Assembly: GCA_027492795.1 (NCBI GenBank)
Contig: JAPUEB010000043.1
Location: 1 to 35,378, forward strand
DNA length: 35,378 nucleotides
Direction of reading: 5' to 3'
Source: Chryseobacterium sp.
Lineage (GTDB): Bacteria > Bacteroidota > Bacteroidia > Flavobacteriales > Weeksellaceae
Made by a program: the position numbers and the translations under genes. Shown piece after piece: positions 5,732-13,991 of the stretch. The notes below the pieces were generated by a model. The model did no database searches. It was given only the letters and a program-made list of their open reading frames with translations, and was not told the DNA's origin. The stretch's first letter is position 1. Every line of letters begins with the position of its first letter.

Positions 5732-8700
5732 ATGGCAAATTTAGAGAATAATAACGATAAACAAAAAGAACCCAGCCAATCACCTCCAAGCGAAGTGAGC
5801 ATCGAGAACGCCAAAGAATTGGTGAAAGATGTGGTGCAAAATCCTGTCGAAACAGCAGAAGCCGTTGTAGAGCAAGCAAAAAAAGACGTAGTAAGTGTAA
5901 AATGGTGGGCAAAACTCCTTCTTATTCTTTTTTGGACGGGTTTAACTATCGCTATCGCAGGTTTAATCATCATCAATCTTCCTGTTACCAAAAGATGGGC
6001 TGCAAACGAAGCTTTGAAAATTCTGAATCAGGATTTTAAGGCAGAAATGTCTACAGAGGATATTCATGTGGATTATTTCGGGGACGTTACTGTGAACGCG
6101 CTTCGGATAAAGGATTATAAAGGACTTGAGTTTATTAAAGTCCGTGAGTTTAGAGCTAATTCCAATTGGATCGAGCTTGCAAAAAACGCCATTTCGGGGA
6201 ACAGCAATGCTTTAAGTTTCGATGTTTTAACGCTTACCGAAGCAAATGTAAAAGTAGTTACTTATAAAGGCGACAGTATCTCCAATTTTATACGCTATAT
6301 CGGAAATTTCGATTCTGGAAAGAAAAGAGACCCTAAAAAACCACCTTTTCAGCTCAATTCCAGAGTAGAACTTATCAATTCTAAAGTTTCAATTATCAAT
6401 CAAAACAGCGAAGGAGATCAGGGAAAATGGCTTGTTGCCGAAAAAGTAAATTTAATTGCCCCTAAAATAATGGTGAATGGTGGCGACATTACGGGACAAA
6501 TTAATAATCTAAATTTTGAAACCACAAGATGGGGCAAAAAACACGTTGTAGACACCTTCACTGCAGATGTTGCACTTACCGAAAAATTTCTTTCTCTAAA
6601 TGATTTAACAATATTTACCGATCACAGCTTACTGCAAGGAAATTTAAAATTTAATTTACATAATGGTTCATGGTCTGATTTTACAGAGAAAGTAAGATGG
6701 GAAATGAATCTAAAACAGGGAAGCCAAGTAAGTGGATACGACATCAGTTATTTTGCTACCAATTGGGACAACTACAAACCAGTAAATATCTCTGGGAAAA
6801 TGGATGGGCCGCTTAATAATTTTATTATTCAGGATTTTGTTTTAGGGAATCGTGAAGTTTCCATCCGAACTAGCACCATGAAGCTTGCCAATCTTTTGGA
6901 TGGCAAATTTTTGATAGAATCTAAAGATGTTTCTACAGATTTTACCTATAAAAACCTGAAAGCAATGCTGCCAACTTTCATTTCAAAAAAGATGAAAAAT
7001 TTTGCTGATGATTTTGGCAGAATGAAGTTTAACGGTGGAGTTCGGGTAATGCCGGAACAAATTTACGTTCCAAACGGAAACTTAATTACAGGAATAGGAA
7101 GAGCAAAAATTAATGAATTTTATCTTACCGATTATAGCACAAATTTGCCAAAATATAAAGGATATGCAGAAGTTCATGACCTCAACACCTCTGTAATTAC
7201 CAAAAGCAAACAAGTTGGACTCATCACCGGAAAATTTAATGTAGACGGACAAAGTTTCGATGTAAATACCATGAAAATCCGAACCAAATCTCAAATCTCA
7301 AGTATTGAGATTATGGATAAGGAGATAAACAACGTCTATTTGGATGGAATTTTGGATCACAGAACTTATAACGGAATTGTAAACGTAAATGATGAACAGG
7401 CAAAAGCTGTAGTGAAAGGTCTTATTGATTTTCGAACATCAAGAATTTTGGCAAATGTAAATGCAGATATTGCCCATTTGAACATCAATTACTTCACTGG
7501 GAAAACAGGAAATCAGTCATTAAGCGGAAAAATTGATGGAAAAATTGCGATGACGAATTTGAACGACCTTAATCTCGATGCAGACATTAATAATCTAAAT
7601 TTTTTAACCGGAACTCAAAAATACAACATTCCAAACGCCAAAGTAAAAGCCTTTTTTGAAAAAGGAAACCGCGTAGTTTCCGTAGATGCGCCAGGAGCCG
7701 TAACAGGCAAAGTAACTGGACGCTATAATTTGGAAGACTTGCAGGGAATGATTGAAAACGGATTAAACAAAATCCTAGTTGGCCCACCACCAAGAAAATT
7801 GTACCGAGGACAGCAATTTAATATGGAATTTGATGTGAAACAAGGATTGGTAAATTATTTCATGCCGGATTTGCGAATTCCTAAGGGTGCTTTTGTGAAC
7901 GGATCTTACGACGGAAAATCCAACAACCTTGTTTTGAATTTGGATGCTGCCGATTTGAAATATTACATGACGAAAAAAGAGGAGATAACAGATGCAGATA
8001 AAGCTTTAGCAGCAAGTAATCCGGATTATAAAATTAATCCAAGAGATTTGGAAAGTCGTGATAGCGCAATGGTGAGCAATATTTTGTTGAGAATAAATAC
8101 TGCAAATCTTGAGGAACAAATTTTTGCAAAAGCAGATCGTGCGGAATTCAACAAAAACGTTTTTAAAGATGTTACAATAACCGCGAAAAATGAGAACAAT
8201 CAAATTTTAAGAATTGCGACAAACTTTCAGCATGGTTCGCCAGAAGAAGAAATTGCAAACCAAATGAAAACTTATGCGGTAAACATCAATCAAACCACCA
8301 ACAGTGCGGGAGATTTTGTAATCCGGTTCGACCCTACAGAAGTGAAATTTAATAATGTAGCATGGAATATTGATACAAGTCCAGAACTCAATCACTCCAT
8401 CACTTACCGAAAGAAAACAAAGGATTTTTTGATAGAAAATCTACGTCTTTTTTCTGGTACAAGCGAGCTTTTTGTAAAAAATGCAATCTTTAAATCAGCA
8501 AAAGATTTCGAAGCCGAAGCCGAAGTAAAAAACTTGGAGTTGGCAAAAATAATGGAAATGCAGAAAGGTGGAAATTCCCTTGATCTACAGGGAGTTGCAA
8601 ACGGAACTGTTCACGTAAAAATGAACAAAAGCAATCTGGAACCACTCGTGGATTTGAAGGTGAACAATATTAGGATGAACAACGAAGACTTGGGTGATTT

Positions 8701-10480
8701 GGTTATCAACGCTAAAAACAGCTCCATTCCTAATGTGTTTGATATTACGGCAAAAGTGGTTTCTGCAGGTGTTATTGGAGATAATAATCTGGATTTGATC
8801 GGTACCATCAACAATAACACACCGTCACCAACTTTAGATTTAAAAGCAAATATGAAAGATTTTGATCTCCGTTTTGCGAATCAGTTTGTAACAGGTATTT
8901 TCAGCAATATGCGTGGAAAAGCTAATGGAGTACTTGCTATAACCGGTACTATGAAGGATTTGGATTATAGTGGAGATATTGCATTGAACAAATTTGGGTT
9001 GAAGTTAGATTTTACTGGTGTAGATTATTCCTTTGATGATACTATAGTAAACCTTTCCAGAGGACGAGCAATTTTAAATGATATCGGAGTAAGAGACGGT
9101 AGAAACAACTCAAGAGGAAGTATTTCCGGAGCGATTTATTTTGAAACCATATCTTCTATGGCAGTCGAACTCATCATGAGAGCTGAAAATTTACTGATGC
9201 TTAACACTACACAGCGCGATTATGATCTTTTTTGGGGAAGGATTTATGGGCAAGGTGATTTGTATGTTTCAGGGCCTGTGAAGAGTTTAACAATACAAAC
9301 GCCAAATATGAGGGCGCTAAACAACAGTACCTTCACCTTCAATTCTAATTCTACTTCAAATGTAGAAGAATTTAAAATGCTACGCTTCCTGAAACAGGAT
9401 GAAAAAGGAGTAATAACGCTTGAAGAAAGAAAAAATACTGGTGCCAATATGAATGTTGACTTTAACTTGGCCGTGGATAAAGGTACTACAGTAAATGTGC
9501 TTGTTGGCGATGATATTGGAAACATTTCGGTAAGAGGAAACTCAAATAATCTAAGGTTCCAAATGGCTAGAAACGGCAATATAGAGATGAATGGAAGTTA
9601 TAATGTGGATAATGGAACATTTACCTCCAAAGCAGTACTGAACAGAACTTTCCAGATTGTAAAAGGCAGCAGCATAAGATGGGATGGAGATGCCATGACT
9701 CCGGCTTTAGATATTACAGCCAATTATGCAAGAACAGTTTCAAATGCAGGAGACTATCTCGGTATGGGAACTTTGCAGCCAATAAGTGTTCTTCTTCAAA
9801 CAAGAATAACACAAACTCTAAATAATCCACACATCGAGCTTGGAGTTTCGGCAATGGATGTATCCAGCCAAATTAAAGAAACACTTGCCTCACGAATGGC
9901 TCAGGAAGACGAAAAAGTAATACAGTTTGGATCTGTTTTATTGATGAATAGATTCAACACCACATCTGCATCAGCATTTGATGTGGGAAATATAGCAGAA
10001 AATACAGGTTACAATATTTTATTCAAACAATTAGGATCCGTATTGAACACTATAAGCAACGAATTTCAGATAGACCTGAATTATGACCGTGGTGATGCAG
10101 CTTCCAATACGGGAGACCGTGCAAATGCAGGGGTAAGTTTTTCACTTTCACCAAGGGTTACTGTAAAAACTGGTTTGGGAATTCCGCTCTCCAGAGGAGC
10201 TGAAGAAACCAAGCAAAGAGAGTATCTTTCCGGAGAGGGTACCGTAGAAATAGATATTTCCAAAAAGAACGATGGAGCATTGGTTTTAAGAGGATATTCT
10301 AAACCAATGAACATAGGGATGTCCGGATCCAATGGTCCTGCAAATCAGGCTTATGGTGGAGGTGTGGTTTGGAGCAAAAGTTTTAATACCATCTTCAAAA
10401 GAAATAAAAAAGATAAAAAATCTGTTTCAAAAAATGAATCAAATGTAAATGAATCCGCTAAAAATGATTCATTAAAATGA
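5732..10480 (+). CDS. tamB: Translocation/assembly module TamB-like protein
   Basis: A 1582-residue protein with a hydrophilic Asn/Glu-rich N-terminus, a single signal-anchor at about 60-80 (LLLILFWTGLTIAIAGLI), a very long beta-rich region of repeated strands typical of AsmA/TamB proteins, and a C-terminal TamB (DUF490) domain at about 1150-1550 with GSSIRWDGDAMTPALDI. TamB forms a periplasm-spanning beta-taco tied to the inner membrane and is linked to outer-membrane protein assembly and lipid transfer. In Bacteroidetes the partner Omp85 protein is often beside it, but none is seen here. The ATG at 5732 (MANLENNN) is preferred; upstream in-frame starts are antisense to tsaD. The tail is rich in Lys, Asn and Ser. 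Confidence 0.9.
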   Translation: MANLENNNDKQKEPSQSPPSEVSIENAKELVKDVVQNPVETAEAVVEQAKKDVVSVKWWAKLLLILFWTGLTIAIAGLIIINLPVTKRWAANEALKILNQDFKAEMSTEDIHVDYFGDVTVNALRIKDYKGLEFIKVREFRANSNWIELAKNAISGNSNALSFDVLTLTEANVKVVTYKGDSISNFIRYIGNFDSGKKRDPKKPPFQLNSRVELINSKVSIINQNSEGDQGKWLVAEKVNLIAPKIMVNGGDITGQINNLNFETTRWGKKHVVDTFTADVALTEKFLSLNDLTIFTDHSLLQGNLKFNLHNGSWSDFTEKVRWEMNLKQGSQVSGYDISYFATNWDNYKPVNISGKMDGPLNNFIIQDFVLGNREVSIRTSTMKLANLLDGKFLIESKDVSTDFTYKNLKAMLPTFISKKMKNFADDFGRMKFNGGVRVMPEQIYVPNGNLITGIGRAKINEFYLTDYSTNLPKYKGYAEVHDLNTSVITKSKQVGLITGKFNVDGQSFDVNTMKIRTKSQISSIEIMDKEINNVYLDGILDHRTYNGIVNVNDEQAKAVVKGLIDFRTSRILANVNADIAHLNINYFTGKTGNQSLSGKIDGKIAMTNLNDLNLDADINNLNFLTGTQKYNIPNAKVKAFFEKGNRVVSVDAPGAVTGKVTGRYNLEDLQGMIENGLNKILVGPPPRKLYRGQQFNMEFDVKQGLVNYFMPDLRIPKGAFVNGSYDGKSNNLVLNLDAADLKYYMTKKEEITDADKALAASNPDYKINPRDLESRDSAMVSNILLRINTANLEEQIFAKADRAEFNKNVFKDVTITAKNENNQILRIATNFQHGSPEEEIANQMKTYAVNINQTTNSAGDFVIRFDPTEVKFNNVAWNIDTSPELNHSITYRKKTKDFLIENLRLFSGTSELFVKNAIFKSAKDFEAEAEVKNLELAKIMEMQKGGNSLDLQGVANGTVHVKMNKSNLEPLVDLKVNNIRMNNEDLGDLVINAKNSSIPNVFDITAKVVSAGVIGDNNLDLIGTINNNTPSPTLDLKANMKDFDLRFANQFVTGIFSNMRGKANGVLAITGTMKDLDYSGDIALNKFGLKLDFTGVDYSFDDTIVNLSRGRAILNDIGVRDGRNNSRGSISGAIYFETISSMAVELIMRAENLLMLNTTQRDYDLFWGRIYGQGDLYVSGPVKSLTIQTPNMRALNNSTFTFNSNSTSNVEEFKMLRFLKQDEKGVITLEERKNTGANMNVDFNLAVDKGTTVNVLVGDDIGNISVRGNSNNLRFQMARNGNIEMNGSYNVDNGTFTSKAVLNRTFQIVKGSSIRWDGDAMTPALDITANYARTVSNAGDYLGMGTLQPISVLLQTRITQTLNNPHIELGVSAMDVSSQIKETLASRMAQEDEKVIQFGSVLLMNRFNTTSASAFDVGNIAENTGYNILFKQLGSVLNTISNEFQIDLNYDRGDAASNTGDRANAGVSFSLSPRVTVKTGLGIPLSRGAEETKQREYLSGEGTVEIDISKKNDGALVLRGYSKPMNIGMSGSNGPANQAYGGGVVWSKSFNTIFKRNKKDKKSVSKNESNVNESAKNDSLK
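5736..5764 (-). promoter_or_regulatory. Promoter of tsaD inside the first tamB codons
   Basis: On the minus strand TTG (5764-5762), an 18-bp spacer and TAAATTTG (5743-5736) match the Bacteroidetes consensus. The -7 box ends 9 bp before the tsaD ATG (5727), so the expected transcription start would leave a leader of only a few bases. Confidence 0.65.
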
Positions 10481-10559
10481 GAAATAGTAAGGAAAACATA
10501 AGATTACGTTAAAAATCGTTAATAATTTTCCTTAAAATTTTAAGTTTCATATTTTTTCG

Positions 10560-10567
10560 TAAATTTG
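10560..10567 (+). promoter_or_regulatory. -7 box upstream of the Lrp/AsnC regulator
   Basis: TAAATTTG fits TAnnTTTG exactly, 40 bp before the ATG at 10608. No clear -33 TTG was found at the usual distance. An inverted pair TAAGGAAAA/TTTTCCTTA (10488-10496, 10526-10534) lies just upstream. Confidence 0.45.
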
Positions 10568-10607
10568 CAAAAAATATAACGAATTTTTAACAAATTTATA
10601 ATTAGCA

Positions 10608-11078
10608 ATGAATTATCAGTTAGACGAAATAGACAAGAAAATTCTTGATTTTTTAGTAGAAAATACCAGAATGCCTTTTACAGAAATAGCAAAACAGATG
10701 GACGTTTCTGCAGGTACTATACACGTAAGAGTGAAGAAAATGGAAGATGCAGGAATAATTTTAGGTTCCTCCTTGAACATTGATTACGGTAAATTGGATT
10801 ATCACTTTACTGCTTTCATCGGAATCCTACTAACAAAATCCAACAGAACTCAGGAAGTTTTGAAAGAGCTTTCTAAAATTCCAAACGTGGTAGAAGCAAG
10901 CGTAATTTCCGGAAAATACAATATTTTCTGCAAAATGAAGGCAAAAAACACCGAAGATGCTAAAAGAATTATCTATCAAATAGATGACATTCAGGATGTT
11001 ATGCGTACAGAAAGTATGATTTCTATGGAAGAGTATTTAAGCGATAAAAACCGCTTAATCAACGCCGTGAAAATCTAA
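10608..11078 (+). CDS. Lrp/AsnC family transcriptional regulator
   Basis: 156 residues with the standard two-part layout: an N-terminal winged HTH (LDEIDKKILDFLVENTRMPF, then FTEIAKQMDVSAGTIHVRVK) at about 5-60 and a C-terminal RAM ligand-binding/oligomerisation domain (about 68-145, with VVEASVISGKYNIFCKM). Such proteins form octamers and respond to amino acids. Start and length are usual for the family. It stands alone with its own -7 box and a strong terminator. The regulated genes and ligand cannot be told from this window. Confidence 0.93.
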   Translation: MNYQLDEIDKKILDFLVENTRMPFTEIAKQMDVSAGTIHVRVKKMEDAGIILGSSLNIDYGKLDYHFTAFIGILLTKSNRTQEVLKELSKIPNVVEASVISGKYNIFCKMKAKNTEDAKRIIYQIDDIQDVMRTESMISMEEYLSDKNRLINAVKI

Positions 11079-11100
11079 CAAAACAATAAATATCATTAGA

Positions 11101-11131
11101 AAAACTTATGATGAACTTCATAAGTTTTTTT
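11101..11131 (+). terminator. Strong intrinsic terminator
   Basis: A perfect 11-bp stem AAAACTTATGA/TCATAAGTTTT closes a 6-nt loop and ends in a T run, 22 bp after the Lrp-family stop. Confidence 0.9.
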
Positions 11132-11167
11132 ATTTTTGAAATCCACTAAAAAAAAATAGGTTAAGAT

Positions 11168-11530
11168 ATGTTTGAAAACGAAACGCCAAAGAAGGATATT
11201 TTTTTTAAGATATGCATAGGTTTATTGGCTTTATTTAGCATTATGTCTTTTGGTGTTGATGTAGACCAGTTCTTGCAGCATAAAGAACTAAAGATTCCAG
11301 ATTGGTATTTTTTCATCATTTTTCCTGTAGATGTTTTGATGATGGTATCTTTGCTGCTCATATTTTTTTACAAAAAAGTGGGTGTTTACGCATTTCCTGT
11401 ATTGATGGGTTTGCATTTCTATTTCCACATGTATTATCTGGACACGTTTTTATATAATGACGTGATGGCGCTCTTCATGTACGTTTTTACTTTGCTCGCC
11501 ATCATTCCCAAATGGCAATTTTTTAGATAA
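11168..11530 (+). CDS. Four-helix membrane protein of unknown function (120 aa)
   Basis: The protein has four predicted membrane segments (about 11-30, 44-65, 69-88 and 95-114) with short loops and a charged N-terminus (MFENETPKKD). No family was recognised. The stop lies 10 bp before the Rrf2 regulator, so the two genes are probably co-transcribed, which links it to the iron-sulfur/nitrosative stress module that follows. His and Tyr residues cluster in helix 3 and the loop after it (HFYFHMYYLDTF), which could bind a cofactor, but this is only a note. Confidence 0.65.
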   Translation: MFENETPKKDIFFKICIGLLALFSIMSFGVDVDQFLQHKELKIPDWYFFIIFPVDVLMMVSLLLIFFYKKVGVYAFPVLMGLHFYFHMYYLDTFLYNDVMALFMYVFTLLAIIPKWQFFR

Positions 11531-11540
11531 ATTCAAAAAA

Positions 11541-11975
11541 ATGTTTTCAAAAGCTTGCGAATACGCCATAAAATCATGCATTTACATTGCTAAAGAAAGT
11601 CTTTCCGGAAATATTGTAAATGTGAAGGAGGTTTCTGCTGCGGTAAATGCTCCGGAAGCTTTTACAGCTAAAATTTTACAGCAGCTTAGTCGTGCGAAAC
11701 TTTTGAAATCTTCTCGAGGAAAAGAGGGTGGCTTTTCTTTTATTAAAGATGATTTACCTAAAATAAAAATTCACGATATCATCAAAATTATTGATGGCGA
11801 AGATATTTTCATCAAATGCGGACTTGGTTTGCCGGAATGTTCCGAAGAAAATCCTTGTCCGGTTCACAAAGAATTTAAAGAAATCCGCAGTCGTTTGAAT
11901 GAGATGTCCCATAAATTTTCTTTGGAAGATCTCGCCCTGAAAACAGAACAAGGTTTATTCATTTTAAAAAGATAA
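11541..11975 (+). CDS. Rrf2 family regulator with three-cysteine cluster
   Basis: 144 residues: a winged HTH at about 1-65 (SKACEYAIKSCIYIAKES, KILQQLSRAKLLKSSRGKEGGF) and a dimerisation helix followed by Cys93, Cys100 and Cys106 (CGLGLPEC, NPCPVH). This Cys spacing matches the Fe-S ligands of NsrR/IscR-type Rrf2 proteins, which sense nitric oxide or Fe-S status. It lies immediately upstream of the Fe-S repair gene, whose promoter carries two inverted repeats, so it probably controls that gene and itself. NsrR-like versus IscR-like function cannot be decided here. Confidence 0.92.
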   Translation: MFSKACEYAIKSCIYIAKESLSGNIVNVKEVSAAVNAPEAFTAKILQQLSRAKLLKSSRGKEGGFSFIKDDLPKIKIHDIIKIIDGEDIFIKCGLGLPECSEENPCPVHKEFKEIRSRLNEMSHKFSLEDLALKTEQGLFILKR

Positions 11976-12005
11976 ATTTTTTTTATCTTTAATTAAGATA
12001 AATTT
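11968..12005. promoter_or_regulatory. AAGATAAATTT direct and inverted repeats after the Rrf2 gene
   Basis: AAGATAAATTT occurs at 11969-11979 and 11995-12005, with an inverted TTTATCTTT between them (11982-11990). The set gives two overlapping dyads: AAAGATAAA/TTTATCTTT (a 9-bp stem including the Rrf2 stop codon) and TTATCTT-TAATT-AAGATAA (11983-12001). It could be a weak terminator, or an operator upstream of the ric promoter. Confidence 0.4.
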
Positions 12006-12042
12006 GTCCGAATTAAAATATTGATGTAATTTTGTACATCAA
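12004..12042 (+). promoter_or_regulatory. Promoter of ric with an overlapping palindromic operator
   Basis: TTG (12004-12006), 20 bp, and TAATTTTG (12027-12034) form a consensus promoter 20 bp before the ATG at 12055. The perfect inverted repeat TTGATGTA (12021-12028)/TACATCAA (12035-12042) with 6-bp spacer covers the whole -7 box. A repressor bound here would block RNA polymerase; the Rrf2 protein encoded just upstream is the obvious candidate. Confidence 0.65.
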
Positions 12043-12054
12043 AATACCTTACAT

Positions 12055-12774
12055 ATGACAACTTTAGAAAAAACAATCGGAGAAATAGTAGCAGAAGACT
12101 TCAGAACTGCGGCGATTTTTAAAAAATATGGCATCGATTTTTGCTGCAAAGGAAACAGAAGCATTGAAGAAGCCTGCGAAAATAAAAATATAAATGTTAC
12201 AGAAATTTATGACGAACTTGAAAATTTGCAAAGCAGCAATTCACAAGATACCGACTTCAAGTCGTGGCCTCTAGATTTGCTTGCAGATTATGTGGAGAAA
12301 GTGCATCACAGTTATGTATCTGGAAAAACACCAATTTTATTGCAATTTTTGCATAAAGTAAGCAAAGTTCACGGCGAGAGACATCCTGAATTGGTGGAAA
12401 TTTATTCGCTGTTTTCAGAAAGCGCCGAAGATCTTGCTGCACACATGAAAAAAGAAGAACTTATCCTTTTTCCATTCATAAAAATGATGACAGAAGCCGA
12501 AAAAACCGGAAAGGAAATTCGCCAACCTCATTTTGGAACCGTAGAAAACCCCGTTTCGATGATGAAGCACGAACACGATATCGAAGGAGAACGTTTCAGG
12601 AAAATTGCGAAACTCACCAACAATTACCAGTTTCCAAGCGATGCCTGCAACACTTATCAGGTAGCGTTCAAAATGTTGGAAGATTTTGAAAACGACCTTC
12701 ACAAACACATCCATTTGGAAAACAACATCCTCTTCCCAAAAGCAATCGCTTTAGAAGAAAAACTTCGCAAGTAA
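12055..12774 (+). CDS. ric: Iron-sulfur cluster repair di-iron protein Ric (ScdA/YtfE)
   Basis: 239 residues: an N-terminal ScdA domain with the paired cysteines Cys30-Cys31 (YGIDFCCKGNRSIEEAC) and a hemerythrin-like four-helix domain (about 75-235) with His/Glu ligands spread over its helices (HH at 84-85, HGERH 106-110, AAHMKKEE 128-135, KHEHD 171-175, HKHIHLENN 216-224). Ric proteins restore Fe-S clusters damaged by nitric oxide or peroxide, in the cytoplasm. Length is normal. The promoter carries a palindrome over its -7 box and the Rrf2 gene precedes, consistent with NO- or Fe-S-responsive control. Confidence 0.95.
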   Translation: MTTLEKTIGEIVAEDFRTAAIFKKYGIDFCCKGNRSIEEACENKNINVTEIYDELENLQSSNSQDTDFKSWPLDLLADYVEKVHHSYVSGKTPILLQFLHKVSKVHGERHPELVEIYSLFSESAEDLAAHMKKEELILFPFIKMMTEAEKTGKEIRQPHFGTVENPVSMMKHEHDIEGERFRKIAKLTNNYQFPSDACNTYQVAFKMLEDFENDLHKHIHLENNILFPKAIALEEKLRK

Positions 12775-12800
12775 ACCAATTCCATATTACTATTCTTTCT

Positions 12801-12825
12801 GCCCTGCTTTTGTGGGGCTTTTTTT
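12801..12825 (+). terminator. Terminator after ric
   Basis: GCCCTG/TGGGGC (six pairs, two wobble) with a CTTTTG loop is followed by seven T residues, 27 bp after the ric stop. Confidence 0.75.
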
Positions 12826-12842
12826 GACTATAAATAAAAAAA

Positions 12843-12860
12843 CACGCTTAGAAAAGCGTG
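12843..12860 (-). terminator. Terminator of the transketolase operon
   Basis: CACGCTT/AAGCGTG with an AGAA loop; on the minus strand the hairpin is followed by a U-rich run (A7 on the plus strand at about 12836-12842). Confidence 0.8.
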
Positions 12861-12873
12861 CTGTATCTTCAGG

Positions 12874-12906
12874 AAACCTCATAGGTTTCCGAAACCTATG
12901 AGGTTT
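12874..12906. repeat. Perfect 15-bp inverted repeat
   Basis: Arms 12874-12888 (AAACCTCATAGGTTT) and 12892-12906 are exact inverted copies with a 3-bp loop. The T/A tracts on its flanks make it a potential bidirectional terminator between the convergent ric and transketolase genes. I recall the same AAACCTCATAGGTTT palindrome as a frequent intergenic repeat in flavobacteria. Confidence 0.75.
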
Positions 12907-12924
12907 TTAGGGGTTTTCAAAAAA

Positions 12925-13872
12925 TTATCGCTCCAAAATCTTCTTCACAGCTTCTTTCAACGCTGCTGCATCGATTTTGTATTTCTTCATCAATTCGGCA
13001 GGAGTTGCAGATTCCCCGAAAGTGTCGTTCACAGCAACATATTCCTGAATTGTAGGTCTTTTTCTAGAAAGCATTCCTGCAACAGATTCGCCTAAACCAC
13101 CGATGTAATTGTGTTCTTCGGCAGTAACTATTCTTCCTGTTTTTTCAACAGATTTCAAAATAATTTCTTCGTCCAAAGGTTTGATGGTGTGAATATTAAT
13201 CACTTCACAAGAAATTCCTTCTTTTTCCAGTTCATCTGCGGCAACCAAAGATTCCCAAACCAAATGTCCGGTTGCAACGATGGTTACATCTTTTCCTTCT
13301 TGAAGTAAAATTCCTTTCCCAATTTCGAACTTCATATCTTCCGGAATAAAAACCGGAACGACGGGACGACCAAATCTCAAATAAACAGGACCTTCAAAAT
13401 CGGCAATTGCCAAAGTTGCGGCTTTTGTTTGGTTGTAATCGCAAGTGTTGATGACCGTCATTCCCGGAAGCATTTTCATCATTCCGATGTCTTCCAAAAC
13501 TTGGTGCGTTGCGCCGTCTTCTCCCAAAGTCAAACCGGCGTGAGAAGCGCAAATCTTTACATTTTTATTTGAATACGCAATCGACTGACGAATTTGGTCA
13601 TAAACTCTTGACGTAGAAAAATTGGCAAAAGTTCCCGTGAAAGGAATTTTTCCGTTAATCGTTAAACCGGCTGCAATTCCCATCATGTTGGCTTCTGCAA
13701 TTCCGATTTGGAAAAAACGTTCCGGCGCTTTTTCGATGAATTTTTCCATCTTCAAAGAACCGATTAAGTCCGCGCAAAGTGCGACTACGTTTGGATTTTT
13801 ATCGGCAAGTTCCGCCAATCCCGCTCCGAAACCGCTTCTTGTATCTTTTTTATCTAAAACTTGGTATTTCAT
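12925..13872 (-). CDS. Transketolase, C-terminal subunit
   Basis: 315 residues covering the pyrimidine-binding and C-terminal domains of transketolase: SGFGAGLAEL near the start, IGIAEANMMGIAAG (Glu that activates the thiamin ring, about 57-70), AGLTLGEDGATHQVLEDIGMM, and the C-terminal transketolase domain from about 185 with TAEEHNYIGGLGE. It acts with the N-terminal subunit encoded 119 bp upstream in the pentose phosphate pathway, moving two-carbon units between sugar phosphates. Split transketolases are known from archaea and many bacteria, including flavobacteria. A DXS-like role is less likely, as both halves together lack DXS length. Confidence 0.93.
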   Translation of the reverse strand: MKYQVLDKKDTRSGFGAGLAELADKNPNVVALCADLIGSLKMEKFIEKAPERFFQIGIAEANMMGIAAGLTINGKIPFTGTFANFSTSRVYDQIRQSIAYSNKNVKICASHAGLTLGEDGATHQVLEDIGMMKMLPGMTVINTCDYNQTKAATLAIADFEGPVYLRFGRPVVPVFIPEDMKFEIGKGILLQEGKDVTIVATGHLVWESLVAADELEKEGISCEVINIHTIKPLDEEIILKSVEKTGRIVTAEEHNYIGGLGESVAGMLSRKRPTIQEYVAVNDTFGESATPAELMKKYKIDAAALKEAVKKILER

Positions 13873-13877
13873 TTTTT

Positions 13878-13907
13878 GCTTTCGGCTTTCGGCAATCTGC
13901 TTTCGGC
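13878..13907. repeat. GCTTTCGGC repeat directly before the start codon
   Basis: Three copies of the CTTTCGGC core occur in 30 bp (13878-13886, 13886-13893, 13899-13907), reading GCCGAAAGC on the coding strand, 5 bp before the ATG of the C-terminal transketolase gene. A related tract lies before rsmB at 25118-25148. Confidence 0.6.
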
Positions 13908-13970
13908 AAAATCCGTCGCCTAATTTTTTAAATGTTAATTAATTTGAGTTTTTTTCTCGAATAGTAAAGT

Positions 13971-13990
13971 CCCCTTTGGGGATTTAGGGG
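13971..13990. repeat. CCCCTTTGGGG...AGGGG repeat at the end of the upstream transketolase gene
   Basis: CCCC-TTT-GGGG (13971-13981) forms a short G/C hairpin followed by ATTTAGGGG. The pattern, which stands out against the AT-rich background, resembles a frequent flavobacterial intergenic repeat. It lies 2 bp from the stop of the N-terminal subunit gene. Confidence 0.5.
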
Positions 13991-13991
13991 A

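Noticed and set aside
5728-5991. 88-residue N-terminal extension of TsaD
   Set aside because: TsaD family proteins start at MSES; the extension is antisense to the tamB coding sequence.
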